Positions 46,779-59,974 are shown, numbered from the stretch's first letter. The stretch: DNA of 64,000 nt from Paraphaeosphaeria minitans (GCA_015832175.1 WJXW01000010.1:248001-312000), one strand, 5' to 3'. Notes: generated from the letters alone by a model not told the origin. Numbers and translations: made by a program.

Positions 46779-47946
46779 ATGAAGGCCGGCCAATGGGATC
46801 CGTAAGCCACATCATCCCAGTCCTTGGCCATAGCTAACATGTGTAATCTCCAGGAAATCGAAAAAGGTAGCCATCAACGACATACCAAAGCCCACGCCCA
46901 ACGACAACCAATTTCTCGTTAAAATTCAATCCGCCTCGCTATGCCACTCAGACCTGCACATGGACATGCGGCCGGACTACCCCGTGACGCTCGGCCATGA
47001 AGGCGTCGGCCACATCGAATCGATGGGCAAGAACGCCGAAGGTAAGGGCTTCAAGGTCGGCGATGCCATCGGCACCAATTACTTCATCGATTGCTGCTTT
47101 GAGTGTGAGGGCTGCTTGGTGCACAACCTGCGATGCGAGACGGGCAAGTCCAAATTGCAGGGCTTCGTGGCCGACGGCTTTTTCGCGGAATATGCGGTTG
47201 TCGACTGGCAGAATGCGGTGCTGCTGCCTCAGGAGCTGGACATCTCAAAGGCGGCGCCGCTGTTTTGCGCCGGCATCACGAGTTTTCACTCCGTTGATAG
47301 CTGTGAGTTGAGAGAGGGGCAGTGGTTTGCGGTTATTGGCTGTGGAGGACTGGGACAGTATGCGATTCAGTATGCCAAGGCTGTGAGTGTACCCTTCGGA
47401 AGTTATGCGAAGTCTGGCTGACGAAGGTATAGATGGGTTGCAAGGTCATTGGCCTCGACATCAACGACTCGCAGCTGGAAATGGCAAAAAAAGTTGGCGC
47501 CGACGCCGTCTTCAACTCCATGACTAACAAGAGCTACGTCGATGAGGTGAAGGAACTTGCGGGTGGGAAAGGTTGCCACGCTGCGGCCGTCTACTCCGCG
47601 AGCAACGCTGCATACGCGGGCGCTCCTGAGGTACTCCGTGTGGGTGGTCTCATCATGGTCATTGGTATTGCGCCGAAGCCGTTGGACTTCATCACTACTT
47701 TTGACTTGACCACTGGGAGATACCGCATTAAGGCGGACAGCACGAGCATTCCGCAGCGAATGAAGAAGGCCGTTAAGTTCACGGCGAAGCACAAGTGAGT
47801 GTCGCTTAAGTCGTTCGATATATACGATACTAATAATTCATAGTATCCAACCCGACGTCGAGTTCAACAAGATTGAGGATCTGCCGCGGATGGTAGACGA
47901 CATGGAGAAAGGCAAGGCGGACAAGCGGCAGGTTGTGATCTTCTGA
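46779..47946 (+). CDS. Zinc-dependent alcohol dehydrogenase (medium-chain family)
   Basis: Exons 46779-46801, 46854-47382, 47433-47794 and 47844-47946 give 338 residues. The catalytic zinc site shows in SASLCHSDLHMD and TLGHEGVGHIE. The structural-zinc loop is DCCFECEGCLVHNLRC. The NAD-binding Rossmann motif is GCGGLGQYAIQYAKA, followed by the cofactor Asp in VIGLDINDS. These are the marks of the tetrameric microbial ADH group that interconverts primary alcohols and aldehydes with NAD. It is likely cytosolic, with no organelle signal. Its place in the island fits oxidation of an alcohol released by ester hydrolysis, but other roles are equally possible. Confidence 0.93.
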
Positions 47947-48400
47947 TCGTCATTTATGTTTATATTTTTCCGTCGCGAGATCAAGTAGCGTATTGCGTGT
48001 CTCCTCGAATGATACTTTACTACGAAAAAGGAGACCCGGGGAGACTTCGAGCGCCTTCATGATGTCCGTGGAGTGCAAAGTGTGTGACCAGACTAACGCT
48101 GGACTACATTCCGGGGATTGACAGTGGCCCTTATTACCCCGCACATCACCACCTTAATCTTCGGAAATACTGACCCAGTAGCTGAATGTTCACCCTCATC
48201 TCATTGAATAGCATTCGTATGCAAAGGCGTGTTAAGGCGCTTGTCGATATATTGGCATTTGGAGGATTGCGCATGCGCAAAACAACTGCCTTTATATACA
48301 CCTGAATATTAAACCTTCAATCAGCTCGCAGACACAGCATTTCTCATTCCAATAGATCGTTTTGCCAACATAGAGTCGTCCAAAGCAGAGTCGAGCCACC
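47947..48400. other. Intergenic region, promoter of the EthD gene
   Basis: 454 bases; TATATACA at 48293-48300 is about 105 bases before the EthD start codon. No gene is seen. Confidence 0.5.
48293..48300 (+). promoter_or_regulatory. TATA box of the EthD gene
   Basis: TTTATATACA about 105 bases before the ATG at 48401. Confidence 0.45.
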
Positions 48401-49232
48401 ATGGTCCACAACAAAGTCAATCACGCATTCAGCGACTACCGCTTCGACTGGGACGCCGGCGAGAACTACCAGCCCTGCATCAAGCTCTCCTTCTTCTTCA
48501 AGAAGCTGCCTGACGTCGACGACGACCACTTTCAGATGCACTACAACCACGTGCATGCAGATCTCACTGTGGCAGCAGAGCTGTTCAATGTAGTCAAGAT
48601 CCAGCGATATGTACAAACATATCAGACGCCCGGAATGAAAGAGAGGATACGGAAGTCGGGGATGGAGCTGCTTGATTATGACGCTTGCTCGCAGATTTGG
48701 GTTAGGGAATGGTGAGTGTTAGGAGTAGCAGCATTCCTGAAGCCTGAGTCCATTGTATCTGTCAGGGTGGGCAAGATGCAATTATCACCATATTAATCTG
48801 GGGATATCTATTTGACAATAACACAGGGAAGACTGGGAGAGATTCTCTACGAGCCCGGAGTATGCGGCTGGTGAGTGAACTCTCGACTACACACGACTAA
48901 TAAAACAGAGTTCAGCTAATAGCGACAGCACTACTCCCTGATGCGGATCACTTCATGGACTACCAAAACAGCGGAATCAAAGTTTTTGCCGGGTAAGTCG
49001 ACCCGCATCCCTTTTCTTTTGTAGATTGGCAAACACTGATGAAGTGAATAGCCAGGATAATCTGATCTTTGGGAAAGCGATTCCCGACTGCGATGAAACA
49101 GATGGCCTAACCCGTGCCCAGGATGGGTATTCTAGCGACAAGACTCACCTCAGCTCAAAGAGTGAGGTCAAGTGTGGAGACCGTGCGAGACCTGCTTTCC
49201 GAAACCATGATTTGAAGTATTTCGAGAAGTGA
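48401..49232 (+). CDS. EthD-domain protein
   Basis: Exons 48401-48711, 48827-48870, 48929-48992 and 49052-49232 give 199 residues. The EthD-type alpha/beta-barrel half (ferredoxin-like) is seen from IKLSFFFKKLPDVDDDHFQ through HYNHVHADLTVA and VVKIQRYVQTYQTP to AALLPDADHFMDYQNSGIKV. EthD proteins include small dehydratases or decarboxylases in fungal aromatic pathways and a helper of bacterial ether degradation. The reaction here is unknown. The 50 C-terminal residues are polar and probably not part of the fold. The gene lies between the ADH and the transporter, all on the same strand. Confidence 0.87.
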
Positions 49233-49676
49233 ATATTCTACCTACAACCGACCTTTTTCCGTTGAACCCATAATCCCTATATTTTCTATAAGCAATATGA
49301 AATCGCATCTATTTCCACGTTCCGGACTGAACTCCAAACTTTCCATAACGATCATGAATCGAAACCATGCACCTCTTGCAGGATAACAATACCCAGACCA
49401 AATTGGGCAGGCTGATGATTCCAATGGTGATTACCCCACGTTCAAGCTCTTGGCCTCGTGAACCTCGCACACATTCTGTGTGCTGGCTAGCTGGTTCCCG
49501 ATTAGCCCGCTATGAAACCTGGAGAAGGTCTCCCAGAATGCGGGGATTGTGCACGCTAGCCATCAGCTTTACAATAGGAAAGATCTGCAATATAATAGGA
49601 GAGCGATCTATGGACTTGTGAACAGGCAGCTTCTGCACTCTTGCTGTCGTATTTAGTATCTCAACCAACTCTGACC
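49233..49676. other. Intergenic region, promoter of the transporter gene
   Basis: 444 bases without a gene. Nothing else recognised. Confidence 0.5.
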
Positions 49677-51613
49677 ATGGCAGCTGAAAGGCTCGACAAA
49701 AGCCACCTCCGTGCCTCCTCCCTCGAGAAGCAGGATGTCGAGAAAATCGACGTCGTTGCTTCGCCTCCACCTACCGTTTTGCAAAATGGCGAAGGCGAAA
49801 GCGTGATCATCACCTGGAAGACATGGTTCGTCATTTTCGTGCTGTCGTCCACGTTCGGTCTCAGTTTCTGGCCCGTACCGACCACTGCAGCACTGCAGTC
49901 CAAACTCGCAATCCAGTACGGTGAACCCCTGTCCTCAGCGTGGTATGTTCCTACATATACTACTGCGAATGCTATTGGGTTCCTCATTGCCGGTGCGAAC
50001 TCGGATCTGTTTGGCAGACGACTGTTCTTGCTGTTTGGGAACGCGAGTTGTTGTGTTGGATTTATAGTAACAGCAACTGCGGAAGGAGCATCGCAATTCA
50101 CAGCCGGATTGGCGATCACGGGGTTTGGAGGTGGTTTTTGCCAGATGGCTATGTGCTCGATACCGGAGCTTCTGCCGAACAAATTCCGCCATATTGGAAT
50201 CTGTAAAGTCTCCCCTTCTGTATCAGACGATATGCGCTAATCTGAGATTGCCCCATAGGTCTGAGTGATGGCTTTGTCTTTCTGATCGTCATCATCGGTC
50301 CAATTGTCGGTCGCTATGCTATCGACTCTGGTGGCTGGAAGTATATTTACTGGGGCGGTCTGGTTGCGCAGTTTATCTCCCTTGCCGCCTTGTTTTTCTA
50401 CTACAAACCACCGAAGCATCCCAAGGGCATTCCCTGGAACGAAGCTGTCAAAGGACTCGATTATGTCGGCAGTGCGCTAATCATACCTGGAGTCATCCTG
50501 GCCTTGGTCGGTATCATTAACACAACCTACAAACCCAGCTCCGACCCTACGGTCATCGCCCCAATGGTTGTGGGATTTGTCATGATCGCGGTTTTCGGCT
50601 GGTGGGAAACCGTTTCATCAGTCCCTCATAAGCTGTGCCCTCCGCATCTGTTTGCCAGTCACAAGGGGAGAGAGTTCACGGCTCCGTTCATCGTAGCATT
50701 CATCGTCACCATGTTCTACTACAGCGTCAACATCATCTGGTGAGCTAGCTTCTGCATCCGCGTCAAGATTCATCCAACCTATTGAAATTGCCTCGCTCGA
50801 AAAAAAGCTAACAACCAAACAGGCCGACCATGATAAACGTTTTCTATCTCACTCCCGAGACATCCCGGACGACCGAACTGTTGCTCACTCTGCCTCCCAA
50901 CGTCGGCCTAGTCTTCGGAGCTTGTCTCTTGATCGCATTCGGCGGTGTCATCAAGCACTGGAAGAAGACTCTCATCTTCACCTGGACGGGGATGACTCTT
51001 TTCGGTGCTCTGATGGGCCTTTGCACACCCTTCAATAAAGGCCTGATGATTGCGTTCTGTTGCATCAACGCCAGTAAGTACCTCAAGTTGCCTTGTTCGA
51101 GGACAGGAACTAACAGGAACAGCATTCTTTGGCTGGGCACAATACGAATCCGTCGCATTTACCCAGCTCGGCGTCCCCCAAGAAGATCTCGGTTTCTCTG
51201 GCGGTCTCGCAGGCATGGCACGCTACGCAGGAGGCTCACTCGCGGTGGCAATTTACACCACCATCCTCACCAACACGCAATCCACACGCGCAGCGGCTAC
51301 TCTGCCAGCCGCAGCCATCTCAGCCGGCATGACTGCTGAGAACGCGCAGAAGTTGCTCGCTGCGTTCCCGCTCGGAGTCACAGCTATAGCAGCCGTGCCA
51401 GGCACAAACCCAGAAGCACTCGCAGCGGCAGGTCTAGCGTTCCAGTGGAGTTACGCGCATGGATTGAAGACCGTTGCGCTGAGCAGCTTGAGCTTCGGCA
51501 TCTTGGGGCTGCTGTGTTGTTTCTACTGCGAGGACTTGGGGCCGAAGATGACGAACAAGACTGAGGTGTTTTTGGAAAACGACGTTAATGCGGAGAAGAA
51601 CGTATATCATTAG
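49677..51613 (+). CDS. MFS transporter, TRI12-like (14-helix drug/efflux type)
   Basis: Exons 49677-50202, 50259-50739, 50823-51073 and 51123-51613 give 582 residues. A hydrophilic N-terminus is followed by about 14 membrane helices, with the MFS signature at the loop after helix 2 (GANSDLFGRRLFLLFGN) and the central SDGFVFLIVIIGPIVGRYA. Late blocks such as FFGWAQYESVAFTQLGVPQE and GLAGMARYAGGSLAVAIYTT are typical of the TRI12 group that exports trichothecenes, siderophores and similar compounds at the plasma membrane. Export of a toxic substrate or intermediate, or import of the substrate, is plausible in this island; direction cannot be read from sequence. Confidence 0.9.
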
Positions 51614-52359
51614 CGGTTGGGCGGCTTGCAGATACGTAATTAATTTTTTGGAGAAGAGAGCAGCTTATTCAATCTCGTGCTTTCACTTGTTCCGTGCCTT
51701 GTATTGCTCGTATACGATGTTGACTCTGAAGAGACATGCAAATATGTCAATTCTGTGACGCACCCGTATCATTGGCCCAAGAAAAACCAAGTATCTAAAT
51801 ATCCTCTTTGGATCATATTCCGCTCCTCTAGACCCTATCTCGATCATGCATTTGACGGATTTTGAATGCACCCACCCTCACCTAAAGCGACTCAGACCAA
51901 GTGCGGGGTGAACGTTGCACGACTCGCACTACAAGTGGAGACACCAGATTCCGCCATCCCACCCCATCCAAAGTTCAACAACCACCTCGGATACCATTTC
52001 CCGGCCGTTATGCTCGCACGCGAAGTCGAGTCATCGCTCTCTACCTATCTACCTAGGTACCCTCAGGAGCCTTCAAAGGCGCATGCAGATGGGCCGCGCT
52101 AGAGACATCCTTGTAAACGCAGATCTATTCACGGGGTGGTGTGGTGGCCCTGGCGGGGGCGTGGAGAACGTTATGCAACTGCGGGCGCTCTGCGGGTAAC
52201 TAGCTGGGGGGGGGGGATCGAGTTAGGCAGGTAGCCGAGATAAGGGGCGATGGGTAAACAGTGCAGCACGGGTGTTGTGCTACAACACCAGGATCGTTTT
52301 CAAGACCGCTACAACTGTCGATTGAAACGGCTTCTTGTGATAATCCACACAGTCCAAAA
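51614..52359. other. Intergenic region
   Basis: 746 bases; a TACCTATCTACCTAGGTACC word near 52042 and a run of about 10 G at 52204-52216. No gene is recognised. Confidence 0.55.
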
Positions 52360-53651
52360 ATGTCGAAATATGCCCTGGTCTTCGGCGCCTCGGGCGTCAC
52401 TGGCTGGTCCTTCGTCAACGAGATCCTGAACGATTACCCCGAGAAGAACGTGTGGAAACGCGTGCATGCACTCACAAACCGTCCGCTTTCGCAGGCGCAA
52501 TCGCAATGGCCCAACGACCCAAGGTTGGAAATTGTGTCTGGAATTGACCTCCTGAAAGGCAGCCAGGAAGACCTGGAAGGCACCCTCGAAGCCGAAATAT
52601 CCGACATCTCGGCAGTCACACACGTCTACTACCTCGCCTACAAAGCCGACACGGACAGGCAGAAAGAACTTGAGGAAGCAATCACCATGTTGAAGCGCAG
52701 CACACTCGCTATGGACCATCTGAGCCCCAGTCTAGAGTTCCTCGTCTTGCAGACCGGCGCGAAGATGTGTGAGTTCTTTCCGTGGTGCAAGCTTTCCAAA
52801 TGTATACGGTAGTAGTGTCTGATGACAGGATAGATGGCTGCCACCTCCTCGAAAACCACCCCACAGACTACCTCCACGTCCCGCACAAAGAGTCCCAGCC
52901 CCGCCTCAGGCAGCCCTATCACGACACGCTTTTCTACTACCCGCAGCTCGACTGGCTCGCCGAGTACGCGAAGGACAAGAGCTGGAAGTGGATCGACACC
53001 CGGCCCGACATCATTATCGGGTTCGTCCCGAATCAAAACTTCTACTCACTGGGTGTGTACGCCTTTCCCCGCTTGATCCCAGAACGGGGTTGCTAACCTA
53101 GGAGGAAAGGTACCGTGATGGCAATCTACCTCACGCTGTGGCGCAAAGTCCACGGCGACAAGTCCGAGGCGCCATTCCCCGGCACACAGGCCTCCTGGAA
53201 AGCCCTCACCAACGACAGCTCCTCCGACATGATCGCACGGCAAACGCTGCACCTCTCCCTGAACCCAGAAAGGGTGGAAAGCGGGACCGGGTATAACGTC
53301 GCTGATGGGATGACGCCATCCTCGTGGTCCAAGAAGTGGCCCGCGCTGTGCTCCTACTTTGGGCTCAGGGGGACCGGGCCTTCGGCGAATCCGCCGGAGA
53401 TGCGCAGATTCATTAAAGACAACATCGCGGTTTGGAAGGAGTTGGAAAGGGAGAAGGGACTGCAGCGTGGGCACGCCGATAGTGAGAAGACGTTCCCTGG
53501 CTTCGAGTACTTTTTGATGACGCAGTTTGATTTTGATCGGCAGTATGATATGGAGAAGACGTACGGAACGGGGTTTAGCGAGGAGAGGGATACTTTGCAT
53601 GCGTGGGGGCTGGTGTTCGATAGGATGAGGAAGTCGAAGATTATTCCGTAG
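52360..53651 (+). CDS. PRISE-type NAD(P)H-dependent reductase (SDR superfamily)
   Basis: Exons 52360-52766, 52829-53052 and 53110-53651 give 390 residues. The nucleotide-binding start is YALVFGASGVTGWSFVNEIL. The family's catalytic Lys is in LQTGAKMIDGCHL and the Tyr in HDTLFYYPQLDWL, the modified SDR active site of progesterone-5-beta-reductase/iridoid synthase-like enzymes, which reduce activated C=C bonds of enones. Fungal members are common in secondary-metabolite and catabolic clusters. In this island reduction of an unsaturated ketone before Baeyer-Villiger oxidation is a possible role, inferred only. Similar length to plant members (about 390). Confidence 0.85.
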
Positions 53652-53811
53652 AGCTTGTCAGGGAAAGGAAGTCGCATCGCGGAACTGGCACATCACTGCA
53701 ACAGAAATCTGGCTGTGTGATGTATGATCCTGAATAAACTTGTCTGGAATTTATCGAGGGAAACCGAAACGCTGAGCAAAAACTCCACTCATCCCGCCAC
53801 CAACCCCTGGT

Positions 53812-56687
53812 TCAATTCAGCAAACTCCCAAACCCCATCCCATACGCCCCCTGCTGCGGCGGAAACCCATCCAGATCGCTCCCGACACCAGCGCCATCCC
53901 CAGAATTCCACTCTCTCCCAAATCCCCTGCTCCCATCGCCCATACTGAGGAAGTCGAGGTGAGACATATCGCCACCGTCCGTCAACGCATTCATCTCCGG
54001 GAAGTGCACGTTCGCGAGATTGCTGATGGCATCGGAGGTATCGATCTCAGCGCCCATCCACGCATTCCGCGGCCCAGACGTCGACAAACCAGCCGAAGAC
54101 CCGGGGGCGAGAGAGTGCAGATCCGAAGCATTCTCCGACGTGGGCGGCCACGAAGAGATGTCCGAGTGCGGCGTGACCATAATGTAGCCATCCGAGCGCT
54201 CCGACTCCGCATCCCAGCGATGCGGACCCGGCGCGTTGATCGTCAGGCCAACGTTTGTGGCAATCGACGCCATGCTCATGCTGCGCTTCTTGCTCGACCC
54301 GGTGCCCGCGCGGGGCCGGCTCGTCTGGCGCTTCTTGTACATTGGGATGTCGGCGGCTTCGTTTGTGGAGCCGCGGCGCGCAGGGACGAGTGTGGACTTG
54401 GGCCTGTAGAGGCGCGAGTCGTTGACGACGGGGCCGCCGCGGAGCTCGATCATGACTGCGCGCAGGACGACGGCCATGCGCTCGGCGGGCTGGTAGGTTA
54501 CGGCCATGTCGTTGAGGGCGGCGGAGAGGCATTCAAGGTATTGCATGTTGTTGGCGCGGTCGTTGGGGTCTTTGATGAAAGCGAGGGCAGCGACGAGCGC
54601 TGTAGCGGCGGTCCCCTGAGGTGGTCAGTCACTGAGATGGCAAGTTGATTCATTTCACTCACGGCGTGTTGCAGGCCCGTGACGAATATCTGCTTGGTGT
54701 CGAAGCGTTGACGGTGCTGCCAGAAAATCCTTGCAACCCTGATTGCATGCTTTGCGCATATGGTTCTTGAGAGCGCAGAGAAGTGGTCGTCCGGACCATT
54801 CCCCTCGTATCCCTGATTGCTCTGATCATCGTACAAAGCAAAAGGCCGATGAAGCAGTATGAGTGAGCTGTGATACTGCTGATGTAGCAAGAAGAAGGAG
54901 AATGGTGCTGTCGCAATATTCGCTGGTGTCCAGCGAAGCTGCTCTGGGAGCCGAGCATACCACGTACTGAACTCCCGATCTAATGCTGCCATGCGAAGAT
55001 ATTGGTTACGGTCGATAAGAGGTTCCGAGCTCTGCTTCAACGGATCCATGTTTTCAGTTATCTTTCCTGCGAGCTCCATGAGATCTATGAGCGCTTCGTA
55101 AACTTGGGTCTCCAGGCTCTTCTCAGGACCGACTGGTCTGCATGTTCCTAAACGTTCGAACTGCTTGGATAGACTGTAAATTTCGAGGTCGGAGCTCTTC
55201 ATGCCGGTTGGCCGGCCGAGAAATAACGCCCAGTATCTGCTTTTGTCAGTTTCCATGTCACTGTCGGAGGTCGAATTGCTTACTTGTCGTATATGACGCA
55301 CGCCCACAGAGTCATCTGGCGAATCTCTACCTCTTGCTGTGGAAGCCCAGACAATCGCGAGTCTAGATGCAGTCCAATATCAAAAGCAAGTCGAACTGCC
55401 AGACCGGAGTAAAGCCAACCCAGGTTATCGCGACCCACTGTCTCACATCAGCTTCCAGTTCTCCGAATGCGCTTTCTGGACCACTCACCTCCACATTCAA
55501 GATCACCCAGCAGAAGCATCGCAACCACTGTCGGAATGCCACCAGGTCTCTCTAGCTCATGATCCAGCATATATTTCGCTTCTCTGTGAAGCGTACTTTC
55601 CATCTGCGGGAGCGAAATCTTCTTGATATCCGGCCGCTCTTTATCCGCGTGTCTGAACCCAATCGCCAACACGCATACATGCAGGAAGCCAGAATAAAAC
55701 TGCGTCCGACCAGCTTCTCGGTCCTGCTCGAACGCCTCTTGGTGCAGCACGTGGATCACGGTGTTATAGCACGCCCAGAACATTTCCATGAGATAGTCGT
55801 ACGTCTCCATCGGTAGCGATCTGATAATCTTTTCCGCTCTTCGTGCCTGCTCAGACATCTGTTGTTCGGTATCGAAAGTGTTGCCGAGCTCGGAGTGCAC
55901 GTGACAGTTTGTTGTGGGTCCGAAGTATCGTAGTCGGCCGCTGAGCTGGTCGAAGCTGAGATGTCCGCGTGTGGACAGCAGTCTGCTGACCATGCCCTCT
56001 TTCTTCGGTGGTGGAAGCATGGATGGCGAGCCAGCGCTGTCGGCCTCTCCATACGGACTGGGATGATCTGGTTCGATGTGCTCAAGCTCTGCGTATTCTT
56101 GTGGGCTTTGCTGACTGCCTGGACTTGACTGATCTTGCTGGTTCTGCTGTCCGTCTGATTTCCGGTCGTTCGAAGCTTCACCCTCTGGTGGGGCGTGGCG
56201 GGTCTTTGGTGGGTGGTCTGCTGGTGGTGCTTCGACACCTTGTTCTTTCAACATCGTTTCTAGCAGCGCCACCCGATCGGTTAGGCTGCACATGTATGCT
56301 CTAGAGATTGGTCTGGACCATTTCAGCCAATGCGATTGATCGGACTGGCGTAAGCGTACCGTCTCCGCTCATCGTCGTTCTTGATCACGCATTCTACGCC
56401 TGATCGCCTACATTGTGTGCACCCCTTCTCGCCTGGAGGTACGACGCACTGCCATATATCAGAAGCGATACTTGACTGGGTGGGGCCGAGCGTACCCGAA
56501 TGCGCCGATCTCGGCACGAAGCACAAGCAACCGAAGCCCTGTGTCGAGATTTCTGCGGCTTTGACGCCTGCTGCGATCCGTTCTGGCTGTGACCCTTGAC
56601 GGACTCTTCCTCTATTTTGGAGTCTTTTCTCTCAGACTGATGTTCAGTCATGGTTGCGTTCGCCTCTGTGGTCATGATCTCTGTCAT
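53812..56687 (-). CDS. Zn(II)2Cys6 transcription factor with MHR domain
   Basis: Six exons, 56687-56496, 56448-56360, 56300-55489, 55437-55284, 55236-54663 and 54615-53812, give 874 residues. The zinc cluster is split by the first intron: C-AS-C-RDRRIR-C-VVPPGEKG-C-TQ-C-RRSGVE-C, residues about 57-86. A coiled-coil-like dimer segment follows (DRVALLETMLKEQGV). The regulator domain runs through NTVIHVLHQEAFEQD, MLLLGDLECGVGRDNLGWLY and LFLGRPTGMKSSDLE. The C-terminus is rich in Ser, Asp and Gly. It lies in the middle of the island between the reductase and the BVMO and is a candidate local regulator. Confidence 0.88.
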
Positions 56688-57934
56688 AGCTGTCGTTGCT
56701 CTGGGTATCGTATGGAAAGAAAAGCACCGACGAGGCGGTCAAATGGTGAGAAAGGGGAAGAAAACTGCGGGGAATCTGGGGAAGCATGCATGGAGGGCAA
56801 AACATGGAGTTAAACCATTGTCTACCAAGTTCAACTTGGGCCCCTAGACCTAGCTTCGGGCGCTTGGCCGGGCTAGCGAGAACTTGGTGATGGGGCACCC
56901 CATCCGTGGACAACCCGGTGCTCCACCTCCATCCCCAGGGCAATAAAGTCGGTCCCTAGGCGAGGATGCCTGGTATTCGGCCTAAGCGACGATCAAAAGT
57001 GGTGTATGATATTCGGCTTGAGCCGGATGCTCGGATTTCAAACCCACCCTCAGCGTGAGCCACATAACTCTAAAGTTGCCTTGACGGACCAGCTTCCCCA
57101 TAGACACAAAGAGTTTCCTTCGAGCCGAACAGAGGGGTGTATATCCTGGCGAACGAATCACCTCGCGGTTGCTGCGGCCTCTGCTGCAGGGCTGATGCAT
57201 CCCGAACAAGGTCAGGGAGTGTGGGGATGTCACGGGTCTCGCCTGGTTCGAAGGAAGGAAGACACAAGCAACTCTACGAAAGCCACCCAGGGACATGTGC
57301 CGGCGGTCCTGGCCTCTGGGTCTGGATGGGAACGCGCTGCCGCTAGAAAGCTAGCAAGTCGAGACGATGCAAGCACGAGTCGTGCGGGGGAGCGAGCTGA
57401 ACACATCTGAGGTGGATCGTAGTCAGGCTGCAGTGGGTGCGGGGATCTCCACAGGGTCGTGCTGACATTTACGCGGACAAGCGCGCCTGATTCGTCGTCT
57501 CTTTGTACCCCGTGCGGAGTGTCGGGGGAAAACCAGTTGGAGCCAAGGACGCCTCCCACACCTTAGTGATTCAGCACTTCGCTATCTCGCATATGCGGCA
57601 TTTACCGTCACAGCTGTCAATCGGTGTCATGCATAGACTGCTTGTACGTATTGGGCATCCGGTGCAAACGTTACTTCATGGATCTACTTGAACAAGGAGA
57701 TGCTATCGAACAAAACATGATGCATACCAGACCAAGCATCGAAATCAATGCTAGGGAGAGAATCTAAAGGAGAAGAATAGGAACAGCGATTCCCAAGCAA
57801 AGGGGTGGCGACGCTGGATAGCGGGAAGCGGAGCTAAAAGCAGGCAGCAGACGACCAAAGATCCGCAATGACGAACACCGGTATGCCTATTAAATGTACT
57901 CAAAGAACGATTCTCGCGTATCGAGGCGGGAAGG
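56688..57934. other. Intergenic region
   Basis: 1.25 kb between the promoter of the regulator and the 3' end of the BVMO gene. Frames at 57006-57410 and 57230-57559 are GC artefacts without families. Confidence 0.55.
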
Positions 57935-59974
57935 TTAGGCGACGCTCCACTCGTGGTCCGAGTTCCTAATGTAGACGCTCAGCCCTTGGACGTCCTTCTC
58001 AGCCGTCGCCTTGACATCTCCATTGCCCAAGAACGCGAACCTGTTCTTGTAGCGATACGTGTAGTCATAGTCCTCCCATCTCGGGTCCTTGATTGTCTTG
58101 AGAAAGTGAATCGTGGCACCTGGCCAAAGGTAGATCCGCTTCTTGATCTCGCCGTCCTTAAACCAACTGCGGCACTCTTCTTGCCAAACAGTGTTGCTGT
58201 GGAACTCGTCAAAGTGGGCATAGATAGCATCTAACGCATCCTGCTTGACAGCCATTGCTTTGATGCCCTCATGCTGCATCTTGCGCATGCACTTAACCGA
58301 GTATTCGATGGTGGTCTCGATCGACGGAAGTAAGGTGCCGTTAGACCAAGTGGCACCAGGACCGACAATCGTGTAGTAGTTGGGAAATCGAGGGGCGCTA
58401 ACGCCGAAGTATAGATTCGGACCCGTGGTCCAGTCCTCCTTAATGGACTTACCTTCGCCGTTGACGACTTTGAAAGCGGGCTGGAATGCGACCTGGAAGC
58501 CGGTGGCGCATACTATTCTCTCGACCTTGTGAACAGTACCATCCGCTGTTTCGATACCTTCAGGCACCACGCGCTTGATGCCCTCAAATACCGGCGTTAC
58601 GTTGTCCTGGACCAATGCCTCGAGGAATCCATCTCCTGGCGAAATTCTCCGGCAGCCAGGAGCAAACTGGGGAATTATGAACTTCTTCAGCTCTTCATTG
58701 CCGTCCCCCATGCGTCGGTGCATCTCCTTTGTGATGACATCGCGCATCATGGTAGAGGACTCAGAACCTTGTATGTACATGCCAAATAAACTGTTGATCT
58801 CGGCCTCAATGCGCTTTCGGAAGTCAAGATGATATTCTGGATCGTCGCGGAACTTATTCTTGTCTGCTTCGGTGAAGTTGTACTGGCGTTGACCCGGGTC
58901 TACATCCTGACCCTTCTGTAGATCGCTGGTAAGAGCACCAGCACCGAACGGTGGCGAGATCCAGGTCGGGCTGCGCATGAACACCTTAACGTCCTTGCAG
59001 ATCTTCTGAAGTGCCGGCGTGATTTGTACACTAGTGGACCCAACACCAATGATCGCAGTCGACTTGTCCTTGAAGTCGACGCTGTGATCCCAGTTCGCGG
59101 AGTGGAGAATCGGTCCCTTGAAGTCATGGAGGCCCTCGATGTCTGGCCACTTCCAGGTGTTTAAGATGCCTTGAGTCTCAGAGTCAGTACACAGTTGATC
59201 CATGTCCAGGAAGGAGTAGTCCACACATACCACTACCGTTGACCAGAACATGGGACCAATCCTTCCGCTGTTCCTTCGTCTGAGGGTTTTCAATCGTCAA
59301 ACTGTAGATACCCTCCGAAGTGTCCCATCTCGCCTCGATAATTTTGCTGTTCAACTGCATGTACTTCTTGCTTCCTGGTCGCACATCAGCTCTCGCTCGC
59401 AAGACACGAAAGCTATCGACGTACCATGTCTCTCTGCGAAACCCTCAAAGTACCCCTGGATCTCCTTGCCTGATGCGAAGAACTGCGACCAATCTGGCTT
59501 GGGATCCCAAGTGAAGTTGTAGTCGTGCGAAGGGATATCGCAGGCCACGCCAGGGTATGTGTTCTCGTACCAAGTTCCACCGAACATTGGATTCTTCTCG
59601 TATAGAATCAATTCCCACGATCCGGGAACCATCATCTTCTCCATCTTGTAGGACAGGCAGAGGCCGGAAGCACCAGCACCCACGCATGCCACTCGCAGCT
59701 TGCTAGGCTTGGAGTGGTATTGCTGCAAAACTCGGTATTCACCCTCTGGGTTCGCCGGAGGGTAGTCGTACATGTTCGCGATACCGTTCACGCCGTTGAT
59801 GGGCGTGAGCAGCTTCGAGGGTGCCATTTCGGGCTCGGGTTTGGAGAGTGCGTTGGAAGAGGCAGTGGGTGTATCAGTTGAGGAGGCAGCAGGAGCGCTT
59901 GTCTGCTTTTCGCTCTTCTCGCCCTTATCACGAGGAGGGGTTTGTCGGATGAAGGTGGACAGTCGTTTAAGCAT
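57935..59974 (-). CDS. FAD-dependent Baeyer-Villiger monooxygenase
   Basis: Exons 59974-59425, 59374-59231 and 59169-57935 give 642 residues. The FAD Rossmann motif is VACVGAGASGLCLSYKME (residues about 97-114). The BVMO fingerprint F-x-G-x3-H-x3-W-D appears as FKGPILHSANWD, and the NADPH motif is IIGVGSTSVQ. Further blocks are YENTYPGVACDIPSHDYNF and VCATGFQVAFQPAF. The enzyme inserts an oxygen next to a ketone carbonyl, giving an ester or lactone, using NADPH and oxygen. The first 90 residues are a low-complexity extension, possibly a targeting or linker segment. Together with the hydrolase, ligase and kinase/ACAD genes it suggests use of a ketone as carbon source. Cyclic or linear substrate preference cannot be told. 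Confidence 0.93.

Noticed and set aside
57006..57559. Frames of 109-134 codons on both strands
   Set aside because: Mutually overlapping, low in information and without family similarity.
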